In this document: positions 54,885 to 62,784 of the stretch, piece by piece
Layout: every line of letters begins with the position of its first letter
Position numbering within the stretch: the stretch's first letter is position 1
From: Salipiger thiooxidans
GTDB taxonomy: Bacteria > Pseudomonadota > Alphaproteobacteria > Rhodobacterales > Rhodobacteraceae
NCBI RefSeq assembly: GCF_900102075.1
Contig: NZ_FNAV01000012.1
Span: forward strand, 124,001-188,000
Direction of reading: 5' to 3'
Length of the DNA stretch: 64,000 nucleotides
Program-made: the position numbers and the translations under genes
Notes under the pieces: generated by a model
The model's input: the letters and a program-made list of their open reading frames with translations, nothing else
Databases searched by the model: none
What the model was told of the DNA's origin: nothing

Positions 54885-55397
54885 ATGACGACCAAGACCA
54901 AGAAGAACGAATTCCGCCCGAACGACTACGTGGTCTATCCCGCTCATGGCGTGGGTCAGATCGTGTTGATCGAAGAGCAGGAAATTGCCGGCATCAAGCT
55001 GGAACTGTTTGTGATCTCCTTCGAGAAGGACAAGATGACCCTGCGGGTTCCGACCCACAAGGCCAGCGAAATCGGCATGCGCTCGCTGAGCTCGCCGGAC
55101 GTCGTGAGCCAGGCCATGAAGACCCTCAAGGGCAAGGCCAAGGTGAAGCGCGCCATGTGGTCCCGCCGCGCGCAGGAATATGAACAGAAGATCAATTCTG
55201 GCGACCTGATCGCCATCGCCGAGGTCGTGCGCGACCTGCACCGCGCCGACGACCAGCGCGAGCAGAGCTATTCCGAGCGTCAGCTCTACGAGGCCGCGCT
55301 CGAGCGTCTGACCCGCGAAGTCGCGGCCGTCAGCGGCGGCGACGAGGTTGCCGCCGCACGCCAGGTGGACGAGGTTCTCGGCCTGCGCGCCGCCTGA
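54885..55397 (+). CDS. CarD-family transcriptional regulator
   Basis: 170 residues from ATG 54885; an earlier in-frame ATG would add an unsupported 55. The N-terminal RNA-polymerase-interacting Tudor-like domain reads FRPNDYVVYPAHGVGQIVLIEEQEIAGIKLELFVISFEKDKMTLRVPTHKASEIGMRSL, the CarD/TRCF-RID signature. The helical C-terminal DNA-binding domain is KAKVKRAMWSRRAQEYEQKINSGDLIAIAEVVRDLHR. CarD binds RNAP beta and stabilises open complexes, notably at rRNA promoters. In alphaproteobacteria it commonly follows fdxA. Confidence 0.95.
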   Translation: MTTKTKKNEFRPNDYVVYPAHGVGQIVLIEEQEIAGIKLELFVISFEKDKMTLRVPTHKASEIGMRSLSSPDVVSQAMKTLKGKAKVKRAMWSRRAQEYEQKINSGDLIAIAEVVRDLHRADDQREQSYSERQLYEAALERLTREVAAVSGGDEVAAARQVDEVLGLRAA

Positions 55398-55431
55398 GCC
55401 GACTCACCGGCACGGCATCGAAGATCGAAGG

Positions 55432-55460
55432 AAGCGGGCCCCGGGGTCCGCTTTTTTCTT
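55432..55460 (+). terminator. Intrinsic terminator of carD
   Basis: AAGCGGGCCCC pairs with GGGG-TCCGCTT (one bulge), followed by TTTTTT at 55452-55457. Confidence 0.88.
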
Positions 55461-55676
55461 GTCCGCGTGGTCGGGGCCGGGGCAGGCTCCGACTGTCCGC
55501 CCCGGGGCTGCGGGCACGGGCCGGTTGCCCACGCCGGGGCCAAGGCAGACAGTTGCCCGGTGCCCGGTCCACAGGCTTCAGTCTCCGGGCTTCAAGCGTC
55601 CCACGTATGACCTCGGGCCCGTTCGTCGGCCCGGCCGCAAGCCCATCCGTCCATCCGGGCGGGGCCGCGCAGGGGC

Positions 55677-57551
55677 TCAGGCCACGTCGTCGCGCTTTTC
55701 CGAGAGGGCGGTGTAGAGCGCGGTCTCGAGCTCCTTCTCGAGCTCGCGGGCGCGCGTGATGTAGGCCTCGTTCTCGGAAGACGGCATGTTCGGATCCCAG
55801 AGCTTCGCCAGTTCCTGCACTGTGGTGCGGTCGTGGCGGTAGAAGGTCTCCTCGGCGATGGCGGCCTCGTAGTCGGTCATCCCGACCTCCTCCAGCACGT
55901 AGCGACCGGCGCGCAGCGAGCTGTCGAACATCTCGCGTACGATCTTGTCGGCGCCCGCCTGGTAGAGCTCGTAGACGTGGGTGCGGTCATGCGCCCGCGC
56001 TACGATGAAGACGTCGTCGCGCATCCGGCGGGCGAAGCGCACCAGCTTGGTGGTGGCCTTGGGGTCGTCGAGCGCCGCCACGATCACCTTGGCATCCTTG
56101 ATCCCCGCCGCGTGCAGCAGCTCGGGCCGGGTGGGGTCGCCGAAGAAGCCGCGGTAGCCGAAGCGCCGCATCAGCTCGATGGTCTTCATGTCGTGGTCGA
56201 TCACCACGGTGCGGAAGCCCGAGCTCTGCACCAGCCGGTTGACGATCTGCCCGAAGCGCCCGATGCCCGCGATGATGATCGGGCCCTCGGCCTCGACCTT
56301 GTCGGCGGCGGGCTGGGCGTCGCGGGTTTCCTCGACCCGGGTGGAGAGCCAGTCGAAGAGGATGAAGAGCAGCGGCGTGATCAGCATCGACAGCGCGACC
56401 ACGAGCAGCAGGCGCTGGCCCATTTCCTCGCTGAAGATGTTGAGGTTCAGCGAGAAGGAGATCAGCACGAAGCCGAATTCCCCGGCCTGCGCCAGCGACA
56501 GCGCGAACAGCCAGCGGCTGCGCGGCTTGAGGCGGAACACATGCGCGAGGCCGAAGAGGATCGCGCCCTTGAGCAGCATCATCCCCAGCGCCAGCCCGAG
56601 GAGTGTCAGCGGCTCGCGCATGAAGGCGCCGAGGTCCACGCCCGCGCCCACGGTGATGAAGAAGAGCCCCAGCAGCAAGCCCTTGAAGGGCTCGATGTCC
56701 GACTCGAGCTGGTGTCGGAACTCGGAGTTGGCAAGCACCACGCCCGCGAGGAAGGTGCCGAGCGCGGGCGAGAGGCCGACGAGCTCCATCAGGAAGGCGA
56801 TGCCCGCGACGATCAGCAGGGCCACGGCGGTGAACATCTCGGGCAGGCGGGCGGAGTTGATGTGCCGGAACAGCGGCCGGGCGCCGTAGATGCCCGCCAC
56901 GATGATCAGCGCCACCGCCGCCAGCGTGACCAGCGCCACGCCCCAGCCGGGCAGCCCGTCGACCAGCGACAGGCCGTGGTGGCCGTCGAGCTCGGTCTCG
57001 GGGCGCTGGATCGAGCCGTCGGGCGAGAGCGTCATCACCGCCTCGCCGGCGAGCAGCGGCAGCACGATCAGCATTGGGATCACCGCGATGTCCTGCGTCA
57101 GCAGCACCGAGAAGGCGGACCTGCCCCCCGAGGACTGCATCAGCCCCTTCTCGCTGAGGCTCTGCAGCACGATCGCGGTGGATGAGAGCGCGAAGATCAT
57201 CCCCGAGGCCAGCGCCGGTTTCCAGCCGAGCCCCAGCGCCATGGCCGCGGCCATCACCGCCAGCGTGGTCAGCAGGATCTGCGACCCGCCCAGCCCCACC
57301 AGCCGGTGGCGCATGTCCCACAGCGCCCTCGGCTCAAGCTCGAGCCCGATGATGAAGAGCATCATCACCACCCCGAACTCGGCGAAGTGGCGCAGGTCCT
57401 CGGTGGCGGCGACGAGGTGCAGCACCGGGCCGATCATGATCCCCGCCAGCAGGTAGCCCAGCACCGAGCCGAGACCGAGTCGCGCGGCGATCGGCACCGC
57501 GATCACCGCAGCCGCCAGATACACCGAGGCCTGGAAGAGGAATCCGTCCAT
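55677..57551 (-). CDS. Cation:proton antiporter with TrkA-N regulatory domain, KefB/KefC-like (CPA2 family)
   Basis: 624 residues from ATG 57551. The N-terminal part (1-390) has about 12 membrane helices, including SVLGYLLAGIMIGP, GVVMMLFIIGLELEPRALWDMRH and SAFSVLLTQDIAVIPMLIVLP. The loop VGLSPALGTFLAGVVLANSEFRHQLESDIEPFKGLLLGLFFITVGAGVD is diagnostic of KefB/C. The TrkA-N domain (about 410-530) starts GPIIIAGIGRFGQIVNRLVQSSG with the Rossmann GxGxxG and VVIDHDMKTIELMRRFGYRGFFGDPTRPELL. It is a potassium/proton efflux system gated by a bound nucleotide or glutathione adduct; the ligand cannot be confirmed. Confidence 0.92.
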   Translation of the reverse strand: MDGFLFQASVYLAAAVIAVPIAARLGLGSVLGYLLAGIMIGPVLHLVAATEDLRHFAEFGVVMMLFIIGLELEPRALWDMRHRLVGLGGSQILLTTLAVMAAAMALGLGWKPALASGMIFALSSTAIVLQSLSEKGLMQSSGGRSAFSVLLTQDIAVIPMLIVLPLLAGEAVMTLSPDGSIQRPETELDGHHGLSLVDGLPGWGVALVTLAAVALIIVAGIYGARPLFRHINSARLPEMFTAVALLIVAGIAFLMELVGLSPALGTFLAGVVLANSEFRHQLESDIEPFKGLLLGLFFITVGAGVDLGAFMREPLTLLGLALGMMLLKGAILFGLAHVFRLKPRSRWLFALSLAQAGEFGFVLISFSLNLNIFSEEMGQRLLLVVALSMLITPLLFILFDWLSTRVEETRDAQPAADKVEAEGPIIIAGIGRFGQIVNRLVQSSGFRTVVIDHDMKTIELMRRFGYRGFFGDPTRPELLHAAGIKDAKVIVAALDDPKATTKLVRFARRMRDDVFIVARAHDRTHVYELYQAGADKIVREMFDSSLRAGRYVLEEVGMTDYEAAIAEETFYRHDRTTVQELAKLWDPNMPSSENEAYITRARELEKELETALYTALSEKRDDVA

Positions 57552-57704
57552 GATCGTCCCGTTGAAACCAAAGTCGTCGCAATCCACCACATGATGGGCT
57601 GCTGCACGGTGGAAAGACAACAGCCGGTGCGCGGCCACCGGCGTGTTATGGCCGCAAAGCTGTAACGGACGCTTGAATGCGCGGCCGCCGCCCGCACCCC
57701 CAGC

Positions 57705-57733
57705 TTGACGTGAGGGGCTTCGCGGCGTAATGG
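57705..57733 (+). promoter_or_regulatory. Promoter of the metZ riboswitch leader
   Basis: TTGACG (57705-57710) and TAATGG (57728-57733) with a 17-nt spacer. The predicted start near 57740 coincides with the first base of riboswitch stem P1, which supports both calls. The remaining gap back to the antiporter start (57552-57704) shows no other clear element. Confidence 0.75.
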
Positions 57734-57737
57734 CCGC

Positions 57738-57794
57738 TGCGTGGCGCTTTGTTACCGGATTGCGGGCCACGTTAAACATTCCGCTAAAGAGGTC
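57738..57794 (+). ncRNA. SAM-II riboswitch aptamer in the metZ leader
   Basis: Stem P1 is CGTGGC (57740-57745) with GCCACG (57766-57771), a perfect 6-bp match. The loop contains the conserved ACCGG-ATTGC. The 3' part, GTTAAACATT then CCGCTAAAGAGG, matches the pseudoknot strand of SAM-II. I aligned it by eye with the known SAM-II aptamer: the P1 register, loop and 3' segment all correspond. SAM-II is typical of alphaproteobacterial metA/metX/metZ leaders. It represses methionine synthesis when S-adenosylmethionine is high. Confidence 0.9.
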
Positions 57795-57798
57795 AGCC

Positions 57799-57836
57799 GA
57801 AAGCCCCTTTCGCTTGACCGCGTTCGGGGCTTTTTC
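57799..57836 (+). terminator. Regulated intrinsic terminator downstream of the SAM-II aptamer
   Basis: AAAGCCCC (57800-57807) pairs with GGGGCTTT (57826-57833), 18-nt loop, in a TTTTT run (57831-57835). It lies 38 nt before metZ. The 5' arm overlaps a sequence that can pair with the aptamer 3' strand (57783-57792 with 57804-57813), an alternative antiterminator. Confidence 0.8.
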
Positions 57837-57874
57837 AATTTGCGGCGAGGGGCGCCGCACAGAGGAACGAGACG

Positions 57875-59056
57875 ATGACGACCAAGGGCAAACGCACGCA
57901 GGCGGTTCACGGCGGCACCCAGCGCAGCCAGTGGGGCGAACTGAGCGAAGCGATCTTTCTCACCCAGGGCTTTGCCTACGACAGCGCCGAGCAGGCCGAG
58001 GCGCGGTTCATCCAGGCGGGGCCCGACGAGTACATCTATGCCCGCTACGGCAACCCGACCGTGGCGATGTTCGAGAAGCGCATCGCGCTGCTTGAGGGTG
58101 CCGAGGACGCCTTTGCCACCGCCTCTGGCATGGCGGCGGTCAACGGTGCGCTGAGTTCGTGCCTCAAGGCCGGTGACCGGGTGGTCGCGGCCCGCGCGCT
58201 CTTCGGCTCGTGTCTCTACATCCTCGAGACCATCCTGCCGCGCTTCGGCGTCGAGGTGGTCTTCGTCGACGGCGCCGACCGCGCCCAGTGGGAAGAGGCG
58301 CTGGCCCCCGGCGCCCGCGCGGTGTTCTTCGAGAGCATGGCCAACCCGTCGCTCGAGATGGTCGACATCGAGGCCGTCGCGACGCTCGCCCATGCGGCCG
58401 GTGCCGTGGTGATCGTGGACAACGTGTTCTCGACCCCGGTGTTCTCGCGCGCCATCGAGCAGGGCGCCGACGTGGTGGTCTACTCGGCCACCAAGCACAT
58501 CGACGGCCAGGGCCGGGCGCTTGGCGGGGTGATCCTCGGCAGCCGCGAGTTCATCCGCGGCACGGTCGAGCCCTACCTCAAGCACACTGGCGCGGCCATG
58601 AGCCCCTTCACCGCCTGGATCATGCTCAAGGGTCTCGAGACCATGGACCTGCGGGTGCGCGCGCAGGCATCCTCGGCCCGCGCCATCGCCGAGGCGGTGA
58701 GCGAGCATCCCAAGGTCACCGCGGTGAGCTACCCGGGCCTGCCCACCCATCCGCAATACGATCTGGCGCAGCGCCAGCTCGGCGGGGCAGGGGGCACGAT
58801 GGTCTCCTTCGTGATCGAGGGCGGCAAGGAGGCGGCCTTCGCCTTCTGCAACGCGCTCGAAATCGTGCTGATCTCGAACAACCTCGGGGACGCGAAATCC
58901 ATCGCCACGCACCCGGCGACGACCACGCACCAGCGGCTCAAGCCCGAGCAACGGGCCTCGCTCGGAATCTCGGACGGGATGATCCGCCTGTCGGTGGGGA
59001 TCGAGGCGACCGAGGACCTCGTGGCGGACATTCTCGGGGCGCTCTCGGCGGTCTGA
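57875..59056 (+). CDS. metZ: O-succinylhomoserine sulfhydrylase
   Basis: 393 residues, ATG 57875 with GAGGAACGAG. PLP-dependent Cys/Met metabolism family; it makes homocysteine from O-succinyl- (or O-acetyl-)homoserine and sulfide. The PLP lysine is Lys207 in YSATKHIDGQG. Also YARYGNPTVAMFEKRIALLEGAEDAFATASGMAAVN near 57-90, and the end LSVGIEATEDLVADI. The N-terminus KTKGKRTQAVHGGTQRSQWGELSEAIFLTQGFAYDSAEQAEARF fits MetZ rather than cystathionine lyases. Its leader is a SAM-II riboswitch with a terminator, so it is repressed by S-adenosylmethionine. Confidence 0.95.
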   Translation: MTTKGKRTQAVHGGTQRSQWGELSEAIFLTQGFAYDSAEQAEARFIQAGPDEYIYARYGNPTVAMFEKRIALLEGAEDAFATASGMAAVNGALSSCLKAGDRVVAARALFGSCLYILETILPRFGVEVVFVDGADRAQWEEALAPGARAVFFESMANPSLEMVDIEAVATLAHAAGAVVIVDNVFSTPVFSRAIEQGADVVVYSATKHIDGQGRALGGVILGSREFIRGTVEPYLKHTGAAMSPFTAWIMLKGLETMDLRVRAQASSARAIAEAVSEHPKVTAVSYPGLPTHPQYDLAQRQLGGAGGTMVSFVIEGGKEAAFAFCNALEIVLISNNLGDAKSIATHPATTTHQRLKPEQRASLGISDGMIRLSVGIEATEDLVADILGALSAV

Positions 59057-59163
59057 GACAATTTCGCAAAAAGATGCGGGCGACTTACAACTTCCGGAAG
59101 AAAATGTTGGAAAAACGTTTGTTCGTACCCTATCTCATCGGTGTCAAGGACTAGGCCCGAAGG

Positions 59164-60270
59164 ATGGCTGAAATGAACGTGTTTACCCCCGAAATCGACC
59201 GCAAACCCAGCAAGGAAGAGGCGGCGAAGGCGCTCGAAGTGCTTCGCAGCTTTGCAGAAAAGGCGCTGGACTACGAGATCGACGCGCTGGATCCCGGCAT
59301 TGCCGCCCTGCGCGACGGTGGTGTGCCATATCCTGATCTCTCCCGGGTCTACCCGACCGCCTTCCGTGCGGACGAAGCTTATCGTGAAACCCTGCCTGAC
59401 CTTCAGAACGGGCCGTCCTCGCTCATCAAGGGCGAGAATCGCCTGATCCAGCACGTCGGGATCTCGAACTTCCGTCTGCCGATTCACTACCGCACCCGCG
59501 ACCATGGCGAGCTCACGCTCGAGACCTCGGTCACCGGCACGGTCAGCCTCGAGGCGGACAAGAAGGGCATCAACATGTCGCGCATCATGCGCAGCTTCTA
59601 TGCCCACGCCGAGAAGACCTTCTCGTTCGAGGTGATCGAGGCGGCGCTCGACGACTACAAATCGGATCTCGAGAGCTTCGATGCCCGGATCATGATGCGC
59701 CTGTCCTTCCCGGTGCGGCGCGACAGCCTGCGCTCGGGCCTGTCGGGCTACCAGTATTACGACATCGCGCTCGAGCTGGTCGAACTCGATGGGGTCCGCC
59801 GCAAGATCCTGCACCTCGACTACGTCTACAGCTCGACCTGCCCGTGCTCGCTCGAGCTGTCCGAGCACGCGCGCCGCACCCGCGGCCAGCTCGCCACGCC
59901 GCATTCGCAGCGCTCGGTGGCCCGCGTCTCGGCGGTGCTGGCGAACGAGGGCGACTGCCTGTGGTTCGAGGACCTGATCGGGCTCTGCCGAAAGGCCGTG
60001 CCGACCGAGACGCAGGTCATGGTCAAGCGCGAGGACGAGCAGGCCTTCGCCGAGCTCAACGCCGCCAACCCGATTTTCGTCGAGGACGCGGCCCGGCTCT
60101 TTGCTGAGCAACTTCAGGCAGACCCGCGGATCGGCGACTTCCGCGTGCTGGCCAGCCACCAGGAGAGCCTGCACTCGCACGATGCGGTGTCGGTTCTGAC
60201 CGAGGGCACCACATTTGCCGATGACAGCCTCGATCCGAAGCTGTTCTCGACGCTGTTCCACGTCGGCTGA
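59164..60270 (+). CDS. folE2: GTP cyclohydrolase FolE2
   Basis: 368 residues, ATG 59164 (ATG 59173 also possible). It converts GTP to dihydroneopterin triphosphate for folate and queuosine synthesis, using a metal other than the zinc of FolE. Family motifs: QHVGISNFRLPIHYR, SLEADKKGINMSRIMRSFYAH, LDYVYSSTCPCSLELSEHARRTRG with Cys226/Cys228, and TPHSQRSVARVSA. Organisms with FolE2 often lack FolE or use FolE2 under zinc limitation. I saw no Zur-type palindrome in the 107-nt upstream gap. A terminator follows at 60296-60324. Confidence 0.95.
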   Translation: MAEMNVFTPEIDRKPSKEEAAKALEVLRSFAEKALDYEIDALDPGIAALRDGGVPYPDLSRVYPTAFRADEAYRETLPDLQNGPSSLIKGENRLIQHVGISNFRLPIHYRTRDHGELTLETSVTGTVSLEADKKGINMSRIMRSFYAHAEKTFSFEVIEAALDDYKSDLESFDARIMMRLSFPVRRDSLRSGLSGYQYYDIALELVELDGVRRKILHLDYVYSSTCPCSLELSEHARRTRGQLATPHSQRSVARVSAVLANEGDCLWFEDLIGLCRKAVPTETQVMVKREDEQAFAELNAANPIFVEDAARLFAEQLQADPRIGDFRVLASHQESLHSHDAVSVLTEGTTFADDSLDPKLFSTLFHVG

Positions 60271-60295
60271 CACCGCAAGACGCGCTGAATTACCC

Positions 60296-60324
60296 TGCGC
60301 CGCCCCTTCGGGCGGCGCATTTTT
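60296..60324 (+). terminator. Intrinsic terminator of folE2
   Basis: GCGCCGCCC (60297-60305) with GGGCGGCGC (60310-60318), CTTC loop, then A-TTTTT. Confidence 0.92.
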
Positions 60325-60332
60325 CATACACA

Positions 60333-60349
60333 TTGCTGCAATGCAGCAA
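60333..60349 (+). promoter_or_regulatory. 17-bp perfect palindrome, PhaR-type operator candidate
   Basis: TTGCTGCA-A-TGCAGCAA. The core CTGC-N3-GCAG is the site described for PhaR, the polyhydroxyalkanoate granule regulator. It lies 67 nt before the small gene at 60417. Confidence 0.65.
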
Positions 60350-60416
60350 ATCGTGATCGCCCGGTTCAGGATTGTTTTAGGTTTTGCCCTATCCTTGAGG
60401 CTGGGAGGAAACCGCA

Positions 60417-60665
60417 ATGACCGGAGGTTTCCGAATGAGCACGACCAACAACGTCCAGATCGGCATGGGGCGAACGTCCCTGAAGCAAAAGATCGACATC
60501 TATTTCGCCGGGCTCGGGATGGGGCTGAACCCCTACGGCCTGCGGCGCGCCCGGATGGGCGAGATCATCACGCTCGAGATGAAGAGCGATGCGCAGCTTG
60601 CAACCATGGGGCTGACCCGCGACGACATCCTGCCACACGTCTTTCGCGATCTTCTGACCGCCTGA
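60417..60665 (+). CDS. Small DUF1127-like protein
   Basis: 82 residues from ATG 60417 (GGGAGGAAA 8 nt upstream); ATG 60435 also has a GGAGG site 8 nt away, so the start is uncertain. The body SLKQKIDIYFAGLGMGLNPYGLRRARMGEIITLEMKSDAQLATMGLTRDDILPHVFRDLL has the L-x-x-M/I-G-L-T-R-x-D-I ending of DUF1127 proteins, small arginine-rich factors linked to RNA and phosphate or stress responses in alphaproteobacteria. The PhaR-type palindrome upstream suggests regulation by carbon storage. Assignment moderate. Confidence 0.7.
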   Translation: MTGGFRMSTTNNVQIGMGRTSLKQKIDIYFAGLGMGLNPYGLRRARMGEIITLEMKSDAQLATMGLTRDDILPHVFRDLLTA

Positions 60666-60720
60666 ACCACGGGCGGTGCTCCGGCTTGACAGCCGCGGCG
60701 GGGCGGGCCAACGCTGCCCC

Positions 60721-62169
60721 ATGTTCGATATCCGCCCTGTCGCCTATGTGATCGGCCTTCTGGTCGCCACGCTCGGTGCCACCATGTTCCTGCCGATGCT
60801 CGTGGATATCGCCGAAGGGCGGGGCGAGTGGCACGTCTTCCTGCAGACCGGGCTGGTCACCTTGCTCGCGGGGGGGCTGGTGTCGCTGTCCTGCGCCAAT
60901 GCGGTGCGCGCGGGGCTCTCGATCCAGCAGACCTTCCTGCTCACCGTGGGCGTCTGGGCGGTGCTGCCGGTCTTCGGCGGCATGCCCTTCATCTGGGGCG
61001 CCACCGAGGCGAGCTTCACCGACGCCTATTTCGAGGCCATGTCCGGGCTCACCACCACCGGCTCCACCGTCTTCGTCGGACTCGACACCCTGCCCAAGGG
61101 GCTGCTGCTGTGGCGCGGCATCCTGCAGTGGCTGGGCGGCATCGGCATCATCGTGGTGGCCATGGTGTTCCTGCCAGAACTGCGGGTGGGGGGGATGCAG
61201 GTGTTCCGCTCCGAGGCCTTCGAGACCATGGGCAAGATCCTGCCCCGCGCCACCGAGATCGCCTCGTCGATCTCGACCATCTACGTGGCGCTGACGCTGG
61301 CCTGCGCCCTGGCCTACATCTTCTGCGGCATGAACGCCTTCGACGCGTCGGTGCACGCGCTCACCACGATCTCGACCGGCGGGTTCGCCAATTACGACGC
61401 CAGCTTCGCCACCTTCTCGGGGCCGGCGGAATACGTGGCGTCGTTCTTCATGGTCGCCGCGGCGCTGCCCTTCGTACGCTATGTGCAAATGCTCAACGGC
61501 CACCACACGGCGCTCTGGCGCGACAGCCAGGTGCTGGTGTTCTTCGCCACCATCGGCACGCTCGTGCTGGTGATGGCGGTGACGCTGGTGTCGATCTTCC
61601 CGCACCACCCCGAGCAGGCGGTGCGCGAGGCGCTGTTCAACATCACCTCGATCATCTCGGGGACAGGATATGCCTCGGTCGACTACATGGGCTGGGGCTC
61701 GTTCATCATCACGATGTTCTTCTTCATCGGCCTGATCGGAGGCTGCGCGGGCTCGACCGCCTGCTCGGTGAAGATCTTCCGCTACCAGATCCTGTTCGCC
61801 TCGATCCGGGTGCAGCTTCGCCGGATCCGGGCGCCGCACGGCGTCTTCATCCCGCGCTTTCAGGGCCGGCCGGTGGATGACGAGACCATGTCCTCGGTGC
61901 TGGCCTTCTTCGCCTTCTTCGTGGTGTCGCTGGGGGTGTTGTCGGTGGGGCTCGGGATGACGGGTCTCGACTTCACCACCTCGATCTCGGGCGCGGCGAC
62001 GGCGCTGGCCAACGTGGGCCCGGGGCTGGGCGACATCATCGGGCCCGCCGGCAACTTCGCCACCATCAACGACACCGCGAAGTGGATGCTGGCCTTCGCC
62101 ATGCTGACCGGGCGGCTCGAGGTGATGATCGTCTTCACCCTCTTCACCATGCGCTTCTGGCGCGGCTGA
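60721..62169 (+). CDS. trkH: Trk-type potassium uptake protein TrkH
   Basis: 482 residues from ATG 60721. The four pore-loop repeats are recognisable: EAMSGLTTTGSTVF, HALTTISTGGFANYDASF, FNITSIISGTGYASVDYM and GAATALANVGPGLGDIIGPA, each with a TGY- or TGG-like filter sequence. FLQTGLVTLLAGGLVSL near the start and the ending LAFAMLTGRLEVMIVFTLFTMRFWRG are standard TrkH. It imports K+ with a TrkA partner encoded elsewhere. The neighbouring KefB-like antiporter gene 3 kb away is for the opposite, efflux, direction. Confidence 0.95.
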   Translation: MFDIRPVAYVIGLLVATLGATMFLPMLVDIAEGRGEWHVFLQTGLVTLLAGGLVSLSCANAVRAGLSIQQTFLLTVGVWAVLPVFGGMPFIWGATEASFTDAYFEAMSGLTTTGSTVFVGLDTLPKGLLLWRGILQWLGGIGIIVVAMVFLPELRVGGMQVFRSEAFETMGKILPRATEIASSISTIYVALTLACALAYIFCGMNAFDASVHALTTISTGGFANYDASFATFSGPAEYVASFFMVAAALPFVRYVQMLNGHHTALWRDSQVLVFFATIGTLVLVMAVTLVSIFPHHPEQAVREALFNITSIISGTGYASVDYMGWGSFIITMFFFIGLIGGCAGSTACSVKIFRYQILFASIRVQLRRIRAPHGVFIPRFQGRPVDDETMSSVLAFFAFFVVSLGVLSVGLGMTGLDFTTSISGAATALANVGPGLGDIIGPAGNFATINDTAKWMLAFAMLTGRLEVMIVFTLFTMRFWRG

Positions 62170-62176
62170 GGCGGTC

Positions 62177-62542
62177 CTAGCGCGGCGCGAAGGCCCGGCT
62201 CGACACCTGCACCGAGTTGCCCGACGGATCCCTGGCATTGGCGAAGACGTAGCCGTGAGCCTGATGGAGCGTGCCGAAGGTCAGCCCGTCGGCGGCGGCT
62301 GTCTCGCAGAACGCAGCCACGTCCTCAACATCGAACACCAGCTTGACCAGAGATTGCCCGGCCTTTTGCCCGGCGGAGGCGGGATGCAGGAGGATCGCGG
62401 CGCCCGCGCTGCGCGGGACCAGTTCGAGGATGCGGTCGCCTTCGGCCCGCACCGCGGTGAAGCCGAAATGACGGCAGTAGAACGCGGCCATCTCCTCGGT
62501 TTTCCTGGTGTAGATCACGATGCGCCCGAGAGGGGAGGTCAT
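62177..62542 (-). CDS. VOC-family (glyoxalase/bleomycin resistance) protein
   Basis: 121 residues. One beta-alpha-beta-beta-beta pair per half: GRIVIYTRKTEEMAAFYCRHFGFTAVRAEGDRILELVPRSAGAAILLHP, then SLVKLVFDVEDVAAFCETAAADGLTFGTLHQAHGYVFANARDPSGNSVQVSS. The F-Y-x-x-x-F-G-F and D-P-x-G-N motifs are those of vicinal oxygen chelate proteins. The likely metal or ligand pocket includes Glu in ILELV and Asp-Pro near the end. Function cannot be specified: dioxygenase, resistance or epimerase-like members share this fold. It converges on trkH. Confidence 0.9.
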   Translation of the reverse strand: MTSPLGRIVIYTRKTEEMAAFYCRHFGFTAVRAEGDRILELVPRSAGAAILLHPASAGQKAGQSLVKLVFDVEDVAAFCETAAADGLTFGTLHQAHGYVFANARDPSGNSVQVSSRAFAPR

Positions 62543-62565
62543 GGCAGCGCCCTTTGGTTGGCTCT

Positions 62566-62645
62566 CGGCCTGCAGGCTAGCAGCGAAGGCCCCGCGCTGT
62601 CATCCCGGCCCGCAGGCTGGCCGCGAGGGCCACGCGCTGTCATCC
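62566..62645. repeat. 40-bp tandem duplication
   Basis: Unit 1 at 62566-62605 and unit 2 at 62606-62645 both run from CGGCC-GCAGGCT to GCGCTGTCATCC. They differ at about five positions. Both lie between the VOC gene and the valS terminator. Confidence 0.85.
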
Positions 62646-62665
62646 CGGGCCACGGACGCCTGACA

Positions 62666-62702
62666 ACGAAAAGGGCGGCGCCCCTCGCGAGGCGCCGCCC
62701 TT
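62666..62702 (-). terminator. Intrinsic terminator of valS
   Basis: AAGGGCGGCGCC (62671-62682) and GGCGCCGCCCTT (62691-62702), a perfect 12-bp stem with an 8-nt loop. Read on the minus strand it is followed by TTTTCG. Confidence 0.9.
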
Positions 62703-62784
62703 GGTCTGTCCCTGGAACGCCTGCCCTCAGGCAGGGCAGCAGCAGGGCCCGGACGCTCCCGCCCGGGCGACCTGTGTGTCAGGC

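Noticed and set aside
59057-59163. Zur box upstream of folE2
   Set aside because: FolE2 is often zinc-regulated, but I could not find a GTTATA-TATAAC-type palindrome in the gap.
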